From positions 32,909 through 96,908 of the forward strand of contig NZ_JAAOEN010000017.1 of the NCBI RefSeq assembly GCF_011320225.1: a stretch of 64,000 nucleotides of DNA, read 5' to 3'. Below are positions 43,688 to 52,275 of the stretch, in pieces. Numbering within the stretch: position 1 is the first letter of the stretch; every line of letters starts with the position of its first letter. This DNA comes from Phytoactinopolyspora limicola. GTDB lineage: Bacteria; Actinomycetota; Actinomycetes; Jiangellales; Jiangellaceae. The notes beneath the pieces are model-generated. The model searched no databases and had not been told where the DNA came from. It saw only the letters and a list, made by a program, of their open reading frames with translations. The position numbers were made by a program, and so were the translations under genes.

Positions 43688-44329
43688 TCACTGCCGGTAT
43701 CGCGGCTTGCGGGAATAGTAGTCCACGCAGATCTGGGGGTACCGTCTTCGCCGCATCTCCTGGATCACGACGGCCGGATCATACGTCATAGCCCGGGGTT
43801 CCACGGCGCTGGTCTCGACGTCGACGACGAGGTAGTTGACGACGTCGAGGTACTCCCGGTTCTGTCCGACGCTGCCGGCGTTGTGCAGAACGTACGGCGG
43901 GTCGACGATGGTGAACTGGCGGTGCGTGTGGCCGATCAGGTAGTTGCGGTCGAGCACCACCGCTGAGTCGGCGTAGACGTACTCGCCGTCGAGTGTGTGC
44001 TGGCAGGTGAACGGCGGCAACGGGTGGCTGACGGGCAGGTCGGCGATGGCGTCCGCCCGGTCGAACTCCGGGAAACACGTATCGAAGAAGCTACGCACCA
44101 GCCGGCTCGACCCGGGGTAGTCCCCGTGCCGGAAGTAGGTCTCGTGGTTTCCTTCGACGAACACCAGGCCGGGCAGCGTATCGATGAGATCGAGGCACTC
44201 GTTGCTCCACGGCCCATAGTTCACGACATCGCCCAGGCAGACGTAGCCGTCGGCGGTTCCGGCGTGACGGAGCATCAGCTCCAGGGCTGGCAGGTTCCCA
44301 TGGACGTCGCTGAAGACCACCACCCGCAC
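43688..44329 (-). CDS. Metallophosphoesterase
   Basis: A 213-residue calcineurin-like phosphoesterase of the YfcE/ApaH-like group. Metal-binding blocks in order: FSDVHGN, LGDVVNYG, EGNHE and GHTHRQF. It starts one base after the stop of the ATP-grasp gene, so the two are co-translated. Substrate unknown; a nucleotide or phosphorylated intermediate made by the ATP-grasp partner is a reasonable inference. Confidence 0.87.
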   Translation of the reverse strand: MRVVVFSDVHGNLPALELMLRHAGTADGYVCLGDVVNYGPWSNECLDLIDTLPGLVFVEGNHETYFRHGDYPGSSRLVRSFFDTCFPEFDRADAIADLPVSHPLPPFTCQHTLDGEYVYADSAVVLDRNYLIGHTHRQFTIVDPPYVLHNAGSVGQNREYLDVVNYLVVDVETSAVEPRAMTYDPAVVIQEMRRRRYPQICVDYYSRKPRYRQ

Positions 44330-44330
44330 G

Positions 44331-45380
44331 TCACAACGTCCGTTCCCGCGACTGGTGCCGGCTGCCGGTGGAGGCCATAGCCGCGACGTCGTCGTCGGGG
44401 ACGACGAGTTCGGTCCAGTACCGCAGGATGGTCTGCTCCTGGATCCGGAATGCCGGTGGCCGGCCGTGGCAGATGAAGTCGGTGATCATCCGTGGCTCGT
44501 TGAATCCGCTGAGGCTGCGTGCGGCGGTGGTGCCCGAACACCTGGCGTTGATCTCGAACACATACGCCGTACCGCCGTCGACGCGGAGCTGGACGTTGCA
44601 TGCCCCGAAGGGCCGTAGCGCTCGCGCGACCTGCGTCGTCGTCTCTTCGACGACGGCATTCCGGGTGACGAAGCACTTGTAGGTGTCGCCGTCGCGGAGG
44701 GTACGGCGCATCGCGATCACCCCGTGGCACTGCCCGTCGAGATTGACCGACCCACACGTGTACTCGTCGCCCTCGATGTACTGCTGTGCGATGAAGGCGG
44801 ATGGATCGCCGAGCTGACCGGCCACCGTGGCGAGGTCGTGATCGTCGCGGACGAGGTGCACGTCGCGGGAGCGGGAGCCGCCGGTGCGGCGCTTGACGAT
44901 GAACGGGTAGGGCAGCGGCGGCTCCAGGCCAGCCGCACCGGGGCGGGGCGGGGCGGCCGGCCGAGGAGACTGGGTGAGGTCGACGGTCGCCGGCACCGGG
45001 ACGTCGTGTTTGCTCAGCACCTGATGCGTGAGCAGTTTGTTGTCGGAGCATTCGACGACGTCCGGTGTAGAGACCACCACGGTGGTACCCACCCGCTCGA
45101 AGGCAGCGCGGGCGCGGGACAGCGCGGCCAGCTCCGTGTCCAGGCCCGGGAACAGCACTCGGCAGCGTTCGGCCCGGCAGAGGTCGATCAGATGGTCGAT
45201 GTACGACGGCTCGTGCGGCGCCGGAACGAGATGCGCGCGAGGAGCCGCATACAGGCCCGTGGCCAGTGGGTGGCTGTCCAGCGCGACGACGTCGTACTCG
45301 CTGTCCTGCAAGGACTTGATGATGCTCTGGCCCACCCCGCCACCTGCGCCGGTGACCGCGACACGTATCCGGTTGCTCAT
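44331..45380 (-). CDS. ATP-grasp family protein
   Basis: A 349-residue ATP-grasp ligase, similar in layout to the carboxyl-activating proteins related to carbamoyl-phosphate synthase and PylC: N-terminal Rossmann-like VTGAGGGVGQSIIKSL, an ATP-binding loop around PFIVKRRTGGSRSRDV, and the metal-binding FEINARCSGTTA. The ATG at 45380 has GAGGTGGG upstream. It probably joins a carboxylate and an amine or carbamoylates a substrate; the compound is unknown. Paired with the phosphoesterase gene. Confidence 0.85.
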   Translation of the reverse strand: MSNRIRVAVTGAGGGVGQSIIKSLQDSEYDVVALDSHPLATGLYAAPRAHLVPAPHEPSYIDHLIDLCRAERCRVLFPGLDTELAALSRARAAFERVGTTVVVSTPDVVECSDNKLLTHQVLSKHDVPVPATVDLTQSPRPAAPPRPGAAGLEPPLPYPFIVKRRTGGSRSRDVHLVRDDHDLATVAGQLGDPSAFIAQQYIEGDEYTCGSVNLDGQCHGVIAMRRTLRDGDTYKCFVTRNAVVEETTTQVARALRPFGACNVQLRVDGGTAYVFEINARCSGTTAARSLSGFNEPRMITDFICHGRPPAFRIQEQTILRYWTELVVPDDDVAAMASTGSRHQSRERTL

Positions 45381-45643
45381 ACCCACCTCGGCTGGTTCGA
45401 CGGCGGTCACGACCGGCCGGAAGCGGGCCGGGCGTCCTCGACGATTGTCGGGACCCGGGCGGGGCCGCGGCCAGGGGAGGGCTTCCACCAGCGGAGGGTG
45501 TACACCGGCGATCTGCCCGGCCCGGGCTGATCCCGGCTGGTTGACGTCGCCTCCTGCCGTGCGGGCGTTGGCGCGGGTAGGAAGAACGAGCGGGGCCGGA
45601 CCAGGGCAGTCGGGCCCGGACCGGGTATCTCTGGGAGGCGAAT

Positions 45644-46615
45644 ATGCGCTACCGGCGGCTGGGTAGGTGGGGTCTGAAGGTCTCCGAGGTCACCTTGGGG
45701 ACCTGGCTCACCCATGGGGGCGCGGCCGACGGCGACACCGCAACCACCTGCACTCGGCGGGCCTATGAACTCGGCGTGAACATGTTCGACACCGCCAACA
45801 TCTATCCGCGCGGCAACGAGGGGGCCGCGGAACGGGTGCTCGGTGCCGCCCTGTCGGTGTTCCGGCGGGAGACATACGTGGTCGGCACCAAGGTGTACGC
45901 GTTCATGGGTGACGGGCCGTTGGAGCGTGGCCTGTCCAGGAAACACATCATGGCGCAGATCGACCACTCTCTACGACGCCTCGGCATGGACCACGTCGAC
46001 CTGTACCAATGCCATCGCTACGACGTCGAGACACCACTCGATGAGACGGCGCGGACGATGAACGACCTCGTGGTTCAGGGCAAGATCCTCTATTGGGGGG
46101 TATCCCAGTGGTCCGAGGAGCAGCTGGAGCAGGCCGTCGCGCTCTGCCAGGCCAACGGATGGGCCCCACCGGTGAGCAACCAGCCTCGGTATTCCGCGTT
46201 GTGGCGCGAGTGTGAGCCGCGGGTGCTGCCGGCGTGTGAACGGCTGGGTATGGGGGTGCTGGCCTACTCACCCCTGGACCATGGAGTGCTGACCGGGAAA
46301 TACCAGCCTGGTTCGTCCGCGCCGGCCGGTAGCCGCGCAGCGACCGCTTCGCACGCCCGGCTGTTCGATCAGTTCTTCGACGACGACCTCCTCGGTGCGG
46401 TGCAGCGCTTCCGTGAGTTGGCCGAGCAGGCCGGATACACCGCCGCGCAACTGGCGCTGGCCTGGTGTTTGCGGCAGCCGACGGTGTCGAGTGTTGTTGT
46501 GGGGGCGTCGTCGTTGCCGCAGCTGGAGGAGAACGCGGCGGCGGGCGTGTTGGACGTGGAGCCGGAGCTCGTCGATGCGGCGACGAAGATTCTCGATCCG
46601 GTCCGGGTGACCTGA
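45644..46615 (+). CDS. Aldo/keto reductase, potassium-channel-beta-like
   Basis: A 323-residue AKR. Catalytic Asp and Tyr are in FDTANIYPRG, Lys in VGTKVYAFMG and His in LYQCHRYD. The region LAYSPLDHGVLTGKY and the C-terminal SSVVVGASSLPQLEEN identify the AKR6/YghZ-like branch. It is divergent from the ATP-grasp gene. A hairpin follows its stop. Confidence 0.88.
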   Translation: MRYRRLGRWGLKVSEVTLGTWLTHGGAADGDTATTCTRRAYELGVNMFDTANIYPRGNEGAAERVLGAALSVFRRETYVVGTKVYAFMGDGPLERGLSRKHIMAQIDHSLRRLGMDHVDLYQCHRYDVETPLDETARTMNDLVVQGKILYWGVSQWSEEQLEQAVALCQANGWAPPVSNQPRYSALWRECEPRVLPACERLGMGVLAYSPLDHGVLTGKYQPGSSAPAGSRAATASHARLFDQFFDDDLLGAVQRFRELAEQAGYTAAQLALAWCLRQPTVSSVVVGASSLPQLEENAAAGVLDVEPELVDAATKILDPVRVT

Positions 46616-46619
46616 CGTC

Positions 46620-46654
46620 CTAGTGTCGCGTGAACCTGGTTCCCGCGACACTAG
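46620..46654. terminator. Hairpin after the aldo/keto reductase gene
   Basis: Perfect 11-bp stem, CTAGTGTCGCG and its complement, around a 13-base loop, starting four bases after the stop. No T tract follows, as is common in actinobacteria. Confidence 0.7.
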
Positions 46655-46866
46655 CCGCGCAGACCTGTCCGGTTCCCGCAGGCAGGTGTTACACCGTGCG
46701 AAATCGCCCGAGATCACTTCCATCGAGGGTTAGACTGTGGTTTCATCGAGTGCAACATCGCGGCCAGACAAAGAAGAGGGGGTCCATGGTGAGGCCGGCC
46801 CGGACGCCGGTCCGACATGCAGGTGAGTACCCACGAAGTGGAGTATCGATGTGAAGGACGAGGGTC

Positions 46867-47625
46867 ATGCCCAGAGGTAGGCGCCGGGTCTACTCGATCC
46901 GGGCTGTCCACCGTGTTTGTGACATCCTCGACTTGGTCCAGGAAAGGGCGGGTGGATTCACGCTCACGCAGGTGGCCGAGGCCACCGGCTTCCCGAAGAG
47001 TTCCGGCTACCGCTACCTTGCCACGCTGATCGACCATCGTTACGTGATCAAAGACCCCGAATCCGGGTTCTTCCGGATCGGCCCCGCCTTCTTGCCCACG
47101 CCCGACGAGCGGCTCATCGCGCTGGCCGACCGCGTCCGGCCGTTCCTGAGCCGGTTGCGCGATCAGGTGCAGGAGACGGTTAACCTCGGAGCGCTCGACG
47201 GTGGGCGGGTCTCATACGTCGAGATCTTCGAGAGCCCGCACTGCGTGCGGCTCGCGGCCCGTCCCGGCGACCGCGACGCGCTGCACTGCTCGGCGCTGGG
47301 CAAGGCGATCGGCGCCCAGCTGTCCCACGACGCCGTCGGCAAGATCATCGAGGTGGAGGGGTTGCCGCGGCATACGCCGCACACCATCACCACCATGGTC
47401 GACTACGAGGCTGAGCTGGCGAAGATTCGGAAAGATGGCTACGCGCTGGACAACTGCGAGAGCGAGATCGACGGGCGTTGCGTGGCGGTGGCCTTGCCCG
47501 ACGTCGTCCCGCCCGCCGCGATCAGCATATCCGCGCCTGCCACCCGGTTCCCGGTCGAAGACGTACCCGAGTATGCGAAGGCACTACGGGAGACCATGCG
47601 GTTGTTACAGGGAAAGGCGGAGTAA
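46867..47625 (+). CDS. IclR-family transcriptional regulator
   Basis: A 252-residue regulator: N-terminal winged helix (FTLTQVAEATGFPKSSGYRYLATL) and the GAF-like effector domain with LHCSALGKAI and NCESEIDGRCVAVALPD. It precedes the Gfo/Idh/MocA oxidoreductase gene by 237 bases on the same strand and probably controls it or the upstream AKR gene. The start at 46867 is the natural family start, though its ribosome-binding site (GAAGGACGAGGGTC) is a little rich and could serve either this or a nearby codon. Confidence 0.9.
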   Translation: MPRGRRRVYSIRAVHRVCDILDLVQERAGGFTLTQVAEATGFPKSSGYRYLATLIDHRYVIKDPESGFFRIGPAFLPTPDERLIALADRVRPFLSRLRDQVQETVNLGALDGGRVSYVEIFESPHCVRLAARPGDRDALHCSALGKAIGAQLSHDAVGKIIEVEGLPRHTPHTITTMVDYEAELAKIRKDGYALDNCESEIDGRCVAVALPDVVPPAAISISAPATRFPVEDVPEYAKALRETMRLLQGKAE

Positions 47626-47862
47626 CCCGGGCGGCCCGGCACAGGGTGTTCAGCCGTCCGGAGATCAATTAAAGTTGTGAGCTGTCAAGACCCCGGATCT
47701 TGGCAGAGTTGAGCGGGGTGGGGTTGTCTGACGGGTGGGGCGGCTGAGCGCACGTCCTGAGAAGACCGTCGAGTCATTGATGATGCGCTCGAGGGCAGGG
47801 CCGCGGTTGGTTGGTCTCGGGGGCGATAGTGGAGCAACCACTGCGCACCGAGGGGACTAGAC

Positions 47863-48816
47863 ATGCGAGTGCTGGTGGTTGGGGCGGCCGCCATGGGTGC
47901 GGTGTTCGCCCGGGTGGTCTGCGAGTTGAGCGAGGCCGAACTATGTGGTGTCGTGGACGACGACGTCGACGCGGCCGCGGAGCTGGCGGATGCCCTCGGT
48001 GTCGCCTGGTTCGTCGACCTAGCTGACGCCATCGACGCGAAACGCCCGGACGCGGCCGTCGTCGCCACTCCGGACCACCTCCACCGAGAACCGGCTGAGA
48101 TCCTCATCGAGGCGCGGATCCCGATTCTCGTCGAGAAGCCGCTGGCGACGTCAATGGAGGACGCCGAAGCCATCATTTGGCTCGCGGAGAAACGCGGGGT
48201 GCGGGTCATGGCCGGCCACACCGCGCGTTTCCTTCCTCGTTATGCCCAGGTGCTCGACGTCGTCCAGGCCGGCGAGCTCGGTGAGCCGTTGTTGATCACC
48301 ACGTCGTCATGGGGGCCCCGATCGATTGGGTCGAAGACGCCACAGCCCACCGATCCGCTGTGGTACTTCGGCATACATGACATCGACCTGGTGCAGTGGA
48401 TCGGCGGTGGAACCGTGCGTGAGGTCGACGGTGCACACCTGGTGGAGTCCGACTCCGGGGTCTGCACCTTCGCGGCTATGGGCGCGTTGCACAACGACGT
48501 TGCGTTCAACGTGGTGGCCGGCTGGACTCTGCCCGACGATGCGGCTCCCCGCTGGGACCTCCAGGTCCATGGCCGGCACGGTTCGGTGCAGGTGGCATGG
48601 AACGCCGACGGCGACGGTGCCGACGGCTGGGCCGGTGGCGCGTCGTGGGCGAACGTCTATGGGCGGGTCGGGGGCGCCATGCAGGCCGAGTTGGAGCATT
48701 TCGTCCATGCGTTGACTCACGATGAGCCGTTCCTCGTGACGATGGCCGACGCGGTTCGAGCCGTGATCGGAACGGCGATCCTGGACAGTGCGGTGATCAT
48801 TCGCCGGGTCGACTGA
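47863..48816 (+). CDS. Gfo/Idh/MocA family oxidoreductase
   Basis: A 317-residue NAD(P)-dependent sugar oxidoreductase. The Rossmann motif is VVGAAAMGAVFA, the cofactor block is VVATPDHLHRE, and the catalytic lysine lies in VEKPLA. The His/Asp active-site region is FGIHDIDLVQWI. Likely oxidises inositol, a glycoside or an amino-sugar; the glycine motif has Ala in place of one usual Gly. Located downstream of an IclR regulator. Confidence 0.9.
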   Translation: MRVLVVGAAAMGAVFARVVCELSEAELCGVVDDDVDAAAELADALGVAWFVDLADAIDAKRPDAAVVATPDHLHREPAEILIEARIPILVEKPLATSMEDAEAIIWLAEKRGVRVMAGHTARFLPRYAQVLDVVQAGELGEPLLITTSSWGPRSIGSKTPQPTDPLWYFGIHDIDLVQWIGGGTVREVDGAHLVESDSGVCTFAAMGALHNDVAFNVVAGWTLPDDAAPRWDLQVHGRHGSVQVAWNADGDGADGWAGGASWANVYGRVGGAMQAELEHFVHALTHDEPFLVTMADAVRAVIGTAILDSAVIIRRVD

Positions 48817-49539
48817 CCGGTATCAACCGCGGAAACTGCGACGCGCTCGGAGGCTGTATCGGCAGGGGATCCGAGAAGCAGGCTCCGAGCACGTCACGCT
48901 TCGGGGTGCCGAATGTCACGGACCGGAGTTGGGTGCGCAGGCTGTGGTGGCCTTGGGTGTGCACGGTTTAGAAAGCGCCGGATCGGCGACATCCGGGCAA
49001 CTCCCAAGACCACCACTGCGGCTTGCCCATCCCCAGGTTGATGGTGAATACCGTAGACCCGATCAGCGCATTCCTCAACCGCAACGAGCGAAAAAAGCTG
49101 GATGGCTTGTTCTGGAAATTTTGTAGCCAGTCCGAATCGGTTAGTTCGATGATCTCGTTCGATCTGTCAGATCATCTTCGACCACTGCCTTTCCGGGTGT
49201 GACTTCCTCGATGAGGTGTCGGGAGCGGGGATCATGCCTGCCAGAAGGTGGTACGTACCTGTATTGGGTGAGGAAAATAGTTTTCGGGTATCTGGTGTGT
49301 AATGCGGGACGGCACTATAGATACCCGAGTGGAGCTTCGCCGCTTCCCATCGGCCCGGCGTTCAATGGATTCGGTGATGCTCAATCGGATTCAGCGCTCT
49401 TGATGCCGCCCGTTGTGTAGCGGAGAACAGAACTCGGCCCCTGCCCGCCGGCTGCTAGCCCGAACCAGAATCGGCACGGGGCAGGTGGTTAAGACAGCCG
49501 GCCCCTGGTCGAATCGCGGACAGACGCTAGGGGCCGGCA
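48817..49539. other. 723-base gap upstream of legB
   Basis: No gene is supported; an ORF of 73 codons at 49199 lacks a ribosome-binding site. It contains a 10-bp inverted repeat at 49284-49328 (TCGGGTATCT and its complement, 25 bases apart) and the hairpin just before the legB start. Composition is lower in GC than the genes on either side. Confidence 0.5.
49497..49538 (+). promoter_or_regulatory. Hairpin covering the legB ribosome-binding site
   Basis: Arms GCCGGCCCCT (49497-49506) and AGGGGCCGGC (49529-49538) pair perfectly around a 22-base loop. The right arm includes the only Shine-Dalgarno-like AGGGG before the TTG start at 49540, so folding would hide it. Confidence 0.5.
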
Positions 49540-50550
49540 TTGCGCATAGACGGGTTGAATGGACTATCCGGGCGGCGAATTCTCGTCACGGGTGCCGATG
49601 GGTTCATCGGCAGTCATCTTGTGGAACGTCTCCTGGCCGAGAAGGCGGACGTTACGGCACTGTGTGTGTACAACTCGAACGGCTCGTACGGCTGGCTGGA
49701 CGAACTGCGGCCGGACCAGCTCGCTCAGCTCGACCTGCGGCTGGGTGACATCCGCGACGCGCGGGCGGTGCGCTCGGCCGTGCAGGACGTCGAGGTCGTG
49801 TTCCACCTCGCCGCCCTCATCGCCATCCCGTACAGCTACCAGGCACCGGAGTCGTTCATCGACACCAATATCTCCGGAACGCTGAACGTCCTCGAGGCGG
49901 TACGCGATGCCGGCGAGGTGCGGCTGGTCAACACCTCCACCAGCGAGGTCTACGGCACGCCGGAGACGGTGCCGATCACCGAGGAACATCCGTTGCGCGG
50001 GCAGTCGCCCTACTCGGCGTCGAAGATCGCCGCGGACCAGCTGTGCCACGCCTACGCGTGTTCGTTCGGCGTGGACGTGCGGACGCTGCGCCCGTTCAAC
50101 ACGTACGGCCCACGACAATCGGCGCGGGCGGTGATTCCCACCATCCTCGGGCAGTTGCTCACCGGTGCGCGCGAGGTCCGACTCGGTAGTCTCTGGCCGC
50201 GTCGTGACCTGACGTTCGTTTCGGACACCGTGGATGGGTTCATCCGGATGGCGGTGGCGGACCTACCACCGGGCTCCCTGGTGCAGCTGGGCACGGGGGA
50301 GGCGGTGTCGATCGGCGAGCTGTTCGACCTGTGCTGCGCCGTCACCGGCGTCGACGCCACGGCGGTCACCGATTCCCAGCGGCTGCGGCCGGCCGCCAGC
50401 GAGGTCGAGGTGCTGTTGTCCGAGCCGAGCCGGGCCAAGGAGCAACTCGGCTGGCAGGCGACCCGGACGCTGGCGGACGGGCTGCACGAGACCGCCCGGT
50501 GGCTGGCGCCGCGGGCCGACGTCGGACAAGCCGCGAGGTATCACCGATGA
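49540..50550 (+). CDS. legB: NAD-dependent 4,6-dehydratase LegB
   Basis: A 336-residue extended SDR. Strong family marks: VTGADGFIGSHLVE, YNSNGSYGWLDEL (compare YNSFNSWGWLD of LegB), HLAALIAIPYSYQAPESF, STSEVYGT, YSASKIAADQL, and GPRQSARAVIPTI. LegB dehydrates a UDP- or GDP-linked N-acetylglucosamine derivative to the 4-keto-6-deoxy sugar, first committed step to legionaminic or bacillosamine-type sugars. Start is TTG at 49540 or the TTG at 49555; neither is ideal. It overlaps legC by four bases. Confidence 0.9.
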   Translation: MRIDGLNGLSGRRILVTGADGFIGSHLVERLLAEKADVTALCVYNSNGSYGWLDELRPDQLAQLDLRLGDIRDARAVRSAVQDVEVVFHLAALIAIPYSYQAPESFIDTNISGTLNVLEAVRDAGEVRLVNTSTSEVYGTPETVPITEEHPLRGQSPYSASKIAADQLCHAYACSFGVDVRTLRPFNTYGPRQSARAVIPTILGQLLTGAREVRLGSLWPRRDLTFVSDTVDGFIRMAVADLPPGSLVQLGTGEAVSIGELFDLCCAVTGVDATAVTDSQRLRPAASEVEVLLSEPSRAKEQLGWQATRTLADGLHETARWLAPRADVGQAARYHR

Positions 50551-51695
50551 TTCCACTGTCCGAGCCGACCCTGGACGGCAACGAGGAACAGTACGTACGA
50601 GACTGCCTGCTCAGCGGGTACGTGGCGGGCGGAAGGTACGTCGAGCGCTTCGAGCGGAACTTCGCCGCCGCGGTGGGCGCCGGAGCGGCGGTGGCGTGTG
50701 CCAGCGGCACGGCCGCGTTGCATGTAGCACTGCGGTTGACCGGGGCTCACCACGGCCGCACGGTGGCGGTGTCCGACTTCACCTTCGTCGCTTCCGCCAA
50801 TGCGGCTGGTTATACCGGCGCCGACCTCCTGCTGGTGGATAGCGAGCCACGGACGTGGAACATGAACACCGAATTGCTGCGCGACGAGGTGGTCCGCCGG
50901 GCGCGCCGAGGCCAACCGATACCGGACATCGTCGAGGTGGTGCATGTCCTTGGGCACCCCGCCGACATGGAACCGCTGCTGGAGTTGCGGGACACGTACT
51001 GGATCGAGATCGTCGAAGACGCCGCGGAGTCGCTCGGGGCCAGGTGGGTGACGGACGGCCCAGTGGGCCCCCATTCGGTGGGAACCGTCGGCCTATGGGG
51101 GTGCTTCTCGTTCAACGGCAACAAGCTGATCACTAGTGGTGGCGGCGGCATGATGGTGACCGACGACGACGAACTGGCCGGCCGCGCCCGGCATCTGATC
51201 AATCAGGCCAAGGTGTCGGGGGGCGGCTACATCCACGACACGGTGGGTTACAACTACCGGCTGTCCAACCTGGCCGCTGCCGTCGGCACCGCTCAGCTGG
51301 AACGGCTCGACCGGCGGCTGGCGGCCAAACGGGCGATCGCCGCTCGCTACCGCGACTGGCTAGAACCGCTCGGACTGAGCCCCGCGCCGTGCGCGGCGTG
51401 GGCGGATCCGTCCTATTGGCTGTATTCGGTGCTGCTCGACACCAGCGAGGTCGACGTCGACGACGTGGTGGAGGCCCTGGGGCGGGACGGGATCCAGGCG
51501 CGGCGGTTGTGGCCGCCGCTTCATCAGCAACGGCCGTACCGGCGCACGGAGCGGGTCGGCGGCGACGTGGCCGAGCGGCTGTACCGGGACGGTCTGTCGC
51601 TGCCGAGTTCGGCTCATCTGGCCGAGGAGGACCAGCAGGCCGTCGTAGCGGCGTTGGCGTCCACGCTGGCCCGGCGCCGGGCCAGCGTGTCGTGA
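50547..51695 (+). CDS. legC: PLP-dependent sugar aminotransferase LegC
   Basis: A 382-residue DegT/DnrJ/EryC1/StrS aminotransferase. The N-terminus IPLSEPTLDGNEEQYVRDCLLSG split by the family motif, SGTAALHVALRL, EDAAESLGA, and the PLP-lysine block FSFNGNKLITSGGGGM match LegC. It aminates the 4-keto sugar made by LegB. The ATG overlaps the legB stop (ATGA). No acetyltransferase (LegH) or NeuB-type synthase follows, so the rest of the route must be elsewhere. Confidence 0.9.
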   Translation: MIPLSEPTLDGNEEQYVRDCLLSGYVAGGRYVERFERNFAAAVGAGAAVACASGTAALHVALRLTGAHHGRTVAVSDFTFVASANAAGYTGADLLLVDSEPRTWNMNTELLRDEVVRRARRGQPIPDIVEVVHVLGHPADMEPLLELRDTYWIEIVEDAAESLGARWVTDGPVGPHSVGTVGLWGCFSFNGNKLITSGGGGMMVTDDDELAGRARHLINQAKVSGGGYIHDTVGYNYRLSNLAAAVGTAQLERLDRRLAAKRAIAARYRDWLEPLGLSPAPCAAWADPSYWLYSVLLDTSEVDVDDVVEALGRDGIQARRLWPPLHQQRPYRRTERVGGDVAERLYRDGLSLPSSAHLAEEDQQAVVAALASTLARRRASVS

Positions 51696-52275
51696 GATAT
51701 GTGGCACCGGCGACTCTCTTGCGATCTCCGGCCCATTCTGATGAAATACGTGTTTTATCAGCTGGGTCGTGGGGGGTGGATGGGGCGGGGAGCAATCCCG
51801 TGAACGGAACGGGTAACCCCAAAGCCCCGCAGGCCGGCTCGTGGTTCGCCACGGGTGGCGGATCCGTGTCGTCGGTGGTGGTAGCTGGATGGTGCGGGTT
51901 TCGGGTGGCGGTCTGCGGGGCGTGGTCGCCGACGCCTGCGCAGGTGACGATCCAGCCCCACCCGCATCGTTGATCGGTTGCCGTAGACCGGCCGGCCCGA
52001 GCCTCCGCGTGGGCGGCAAAGGAGACTCGAGCCAGCCGGCCGGCCCGGAAGGTCGGCGACGGCAAGACTCGGTGCTCCGGCGGCAGGGCACTGGTGAGCC
52101 GCCTCAGGGGCGCGGCGGCCGCGTGACGGTGAAATAGCCAGGCCCGCAGGCCGGACATCCTGGACGGCGACGTTCGTCGTCGGTCGACGCACATGCGGTG
52201 CGCCTCCGTGCTCCGCCGTCGCCGCCAGGTGCCCGAGCCCGCAGCCTCATCCGGCGCCGTTATTCGCGAGGAGTC
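51696..52275. other. Gap after legC, no supported gene
   Basis: About 580 GC-rich bases, open in several frames on both strands but without ribosome-binding sites or domain motifs. Contains a GGGG-rich segment with short inverted repeats near 51780-51840 (GGGGCGGGG and CCCCGC). It may hold a structured leader or a decayed gene; I cannot assign it. Confidence 0.35.

Noticed and set aside
49199-49420. 73-codon ORF in the legB upstream gap
   Set aside because: No ribosome-binding site, no motif, and it spans the inverted repeat; treated as chance.
51199-52194. A 331-codon minus-strand ORF extending past legC
   Set aside because: Half of it is antisense to legC and the rest is Pro/Arg-rich without motifs or a ribosome-binding site.
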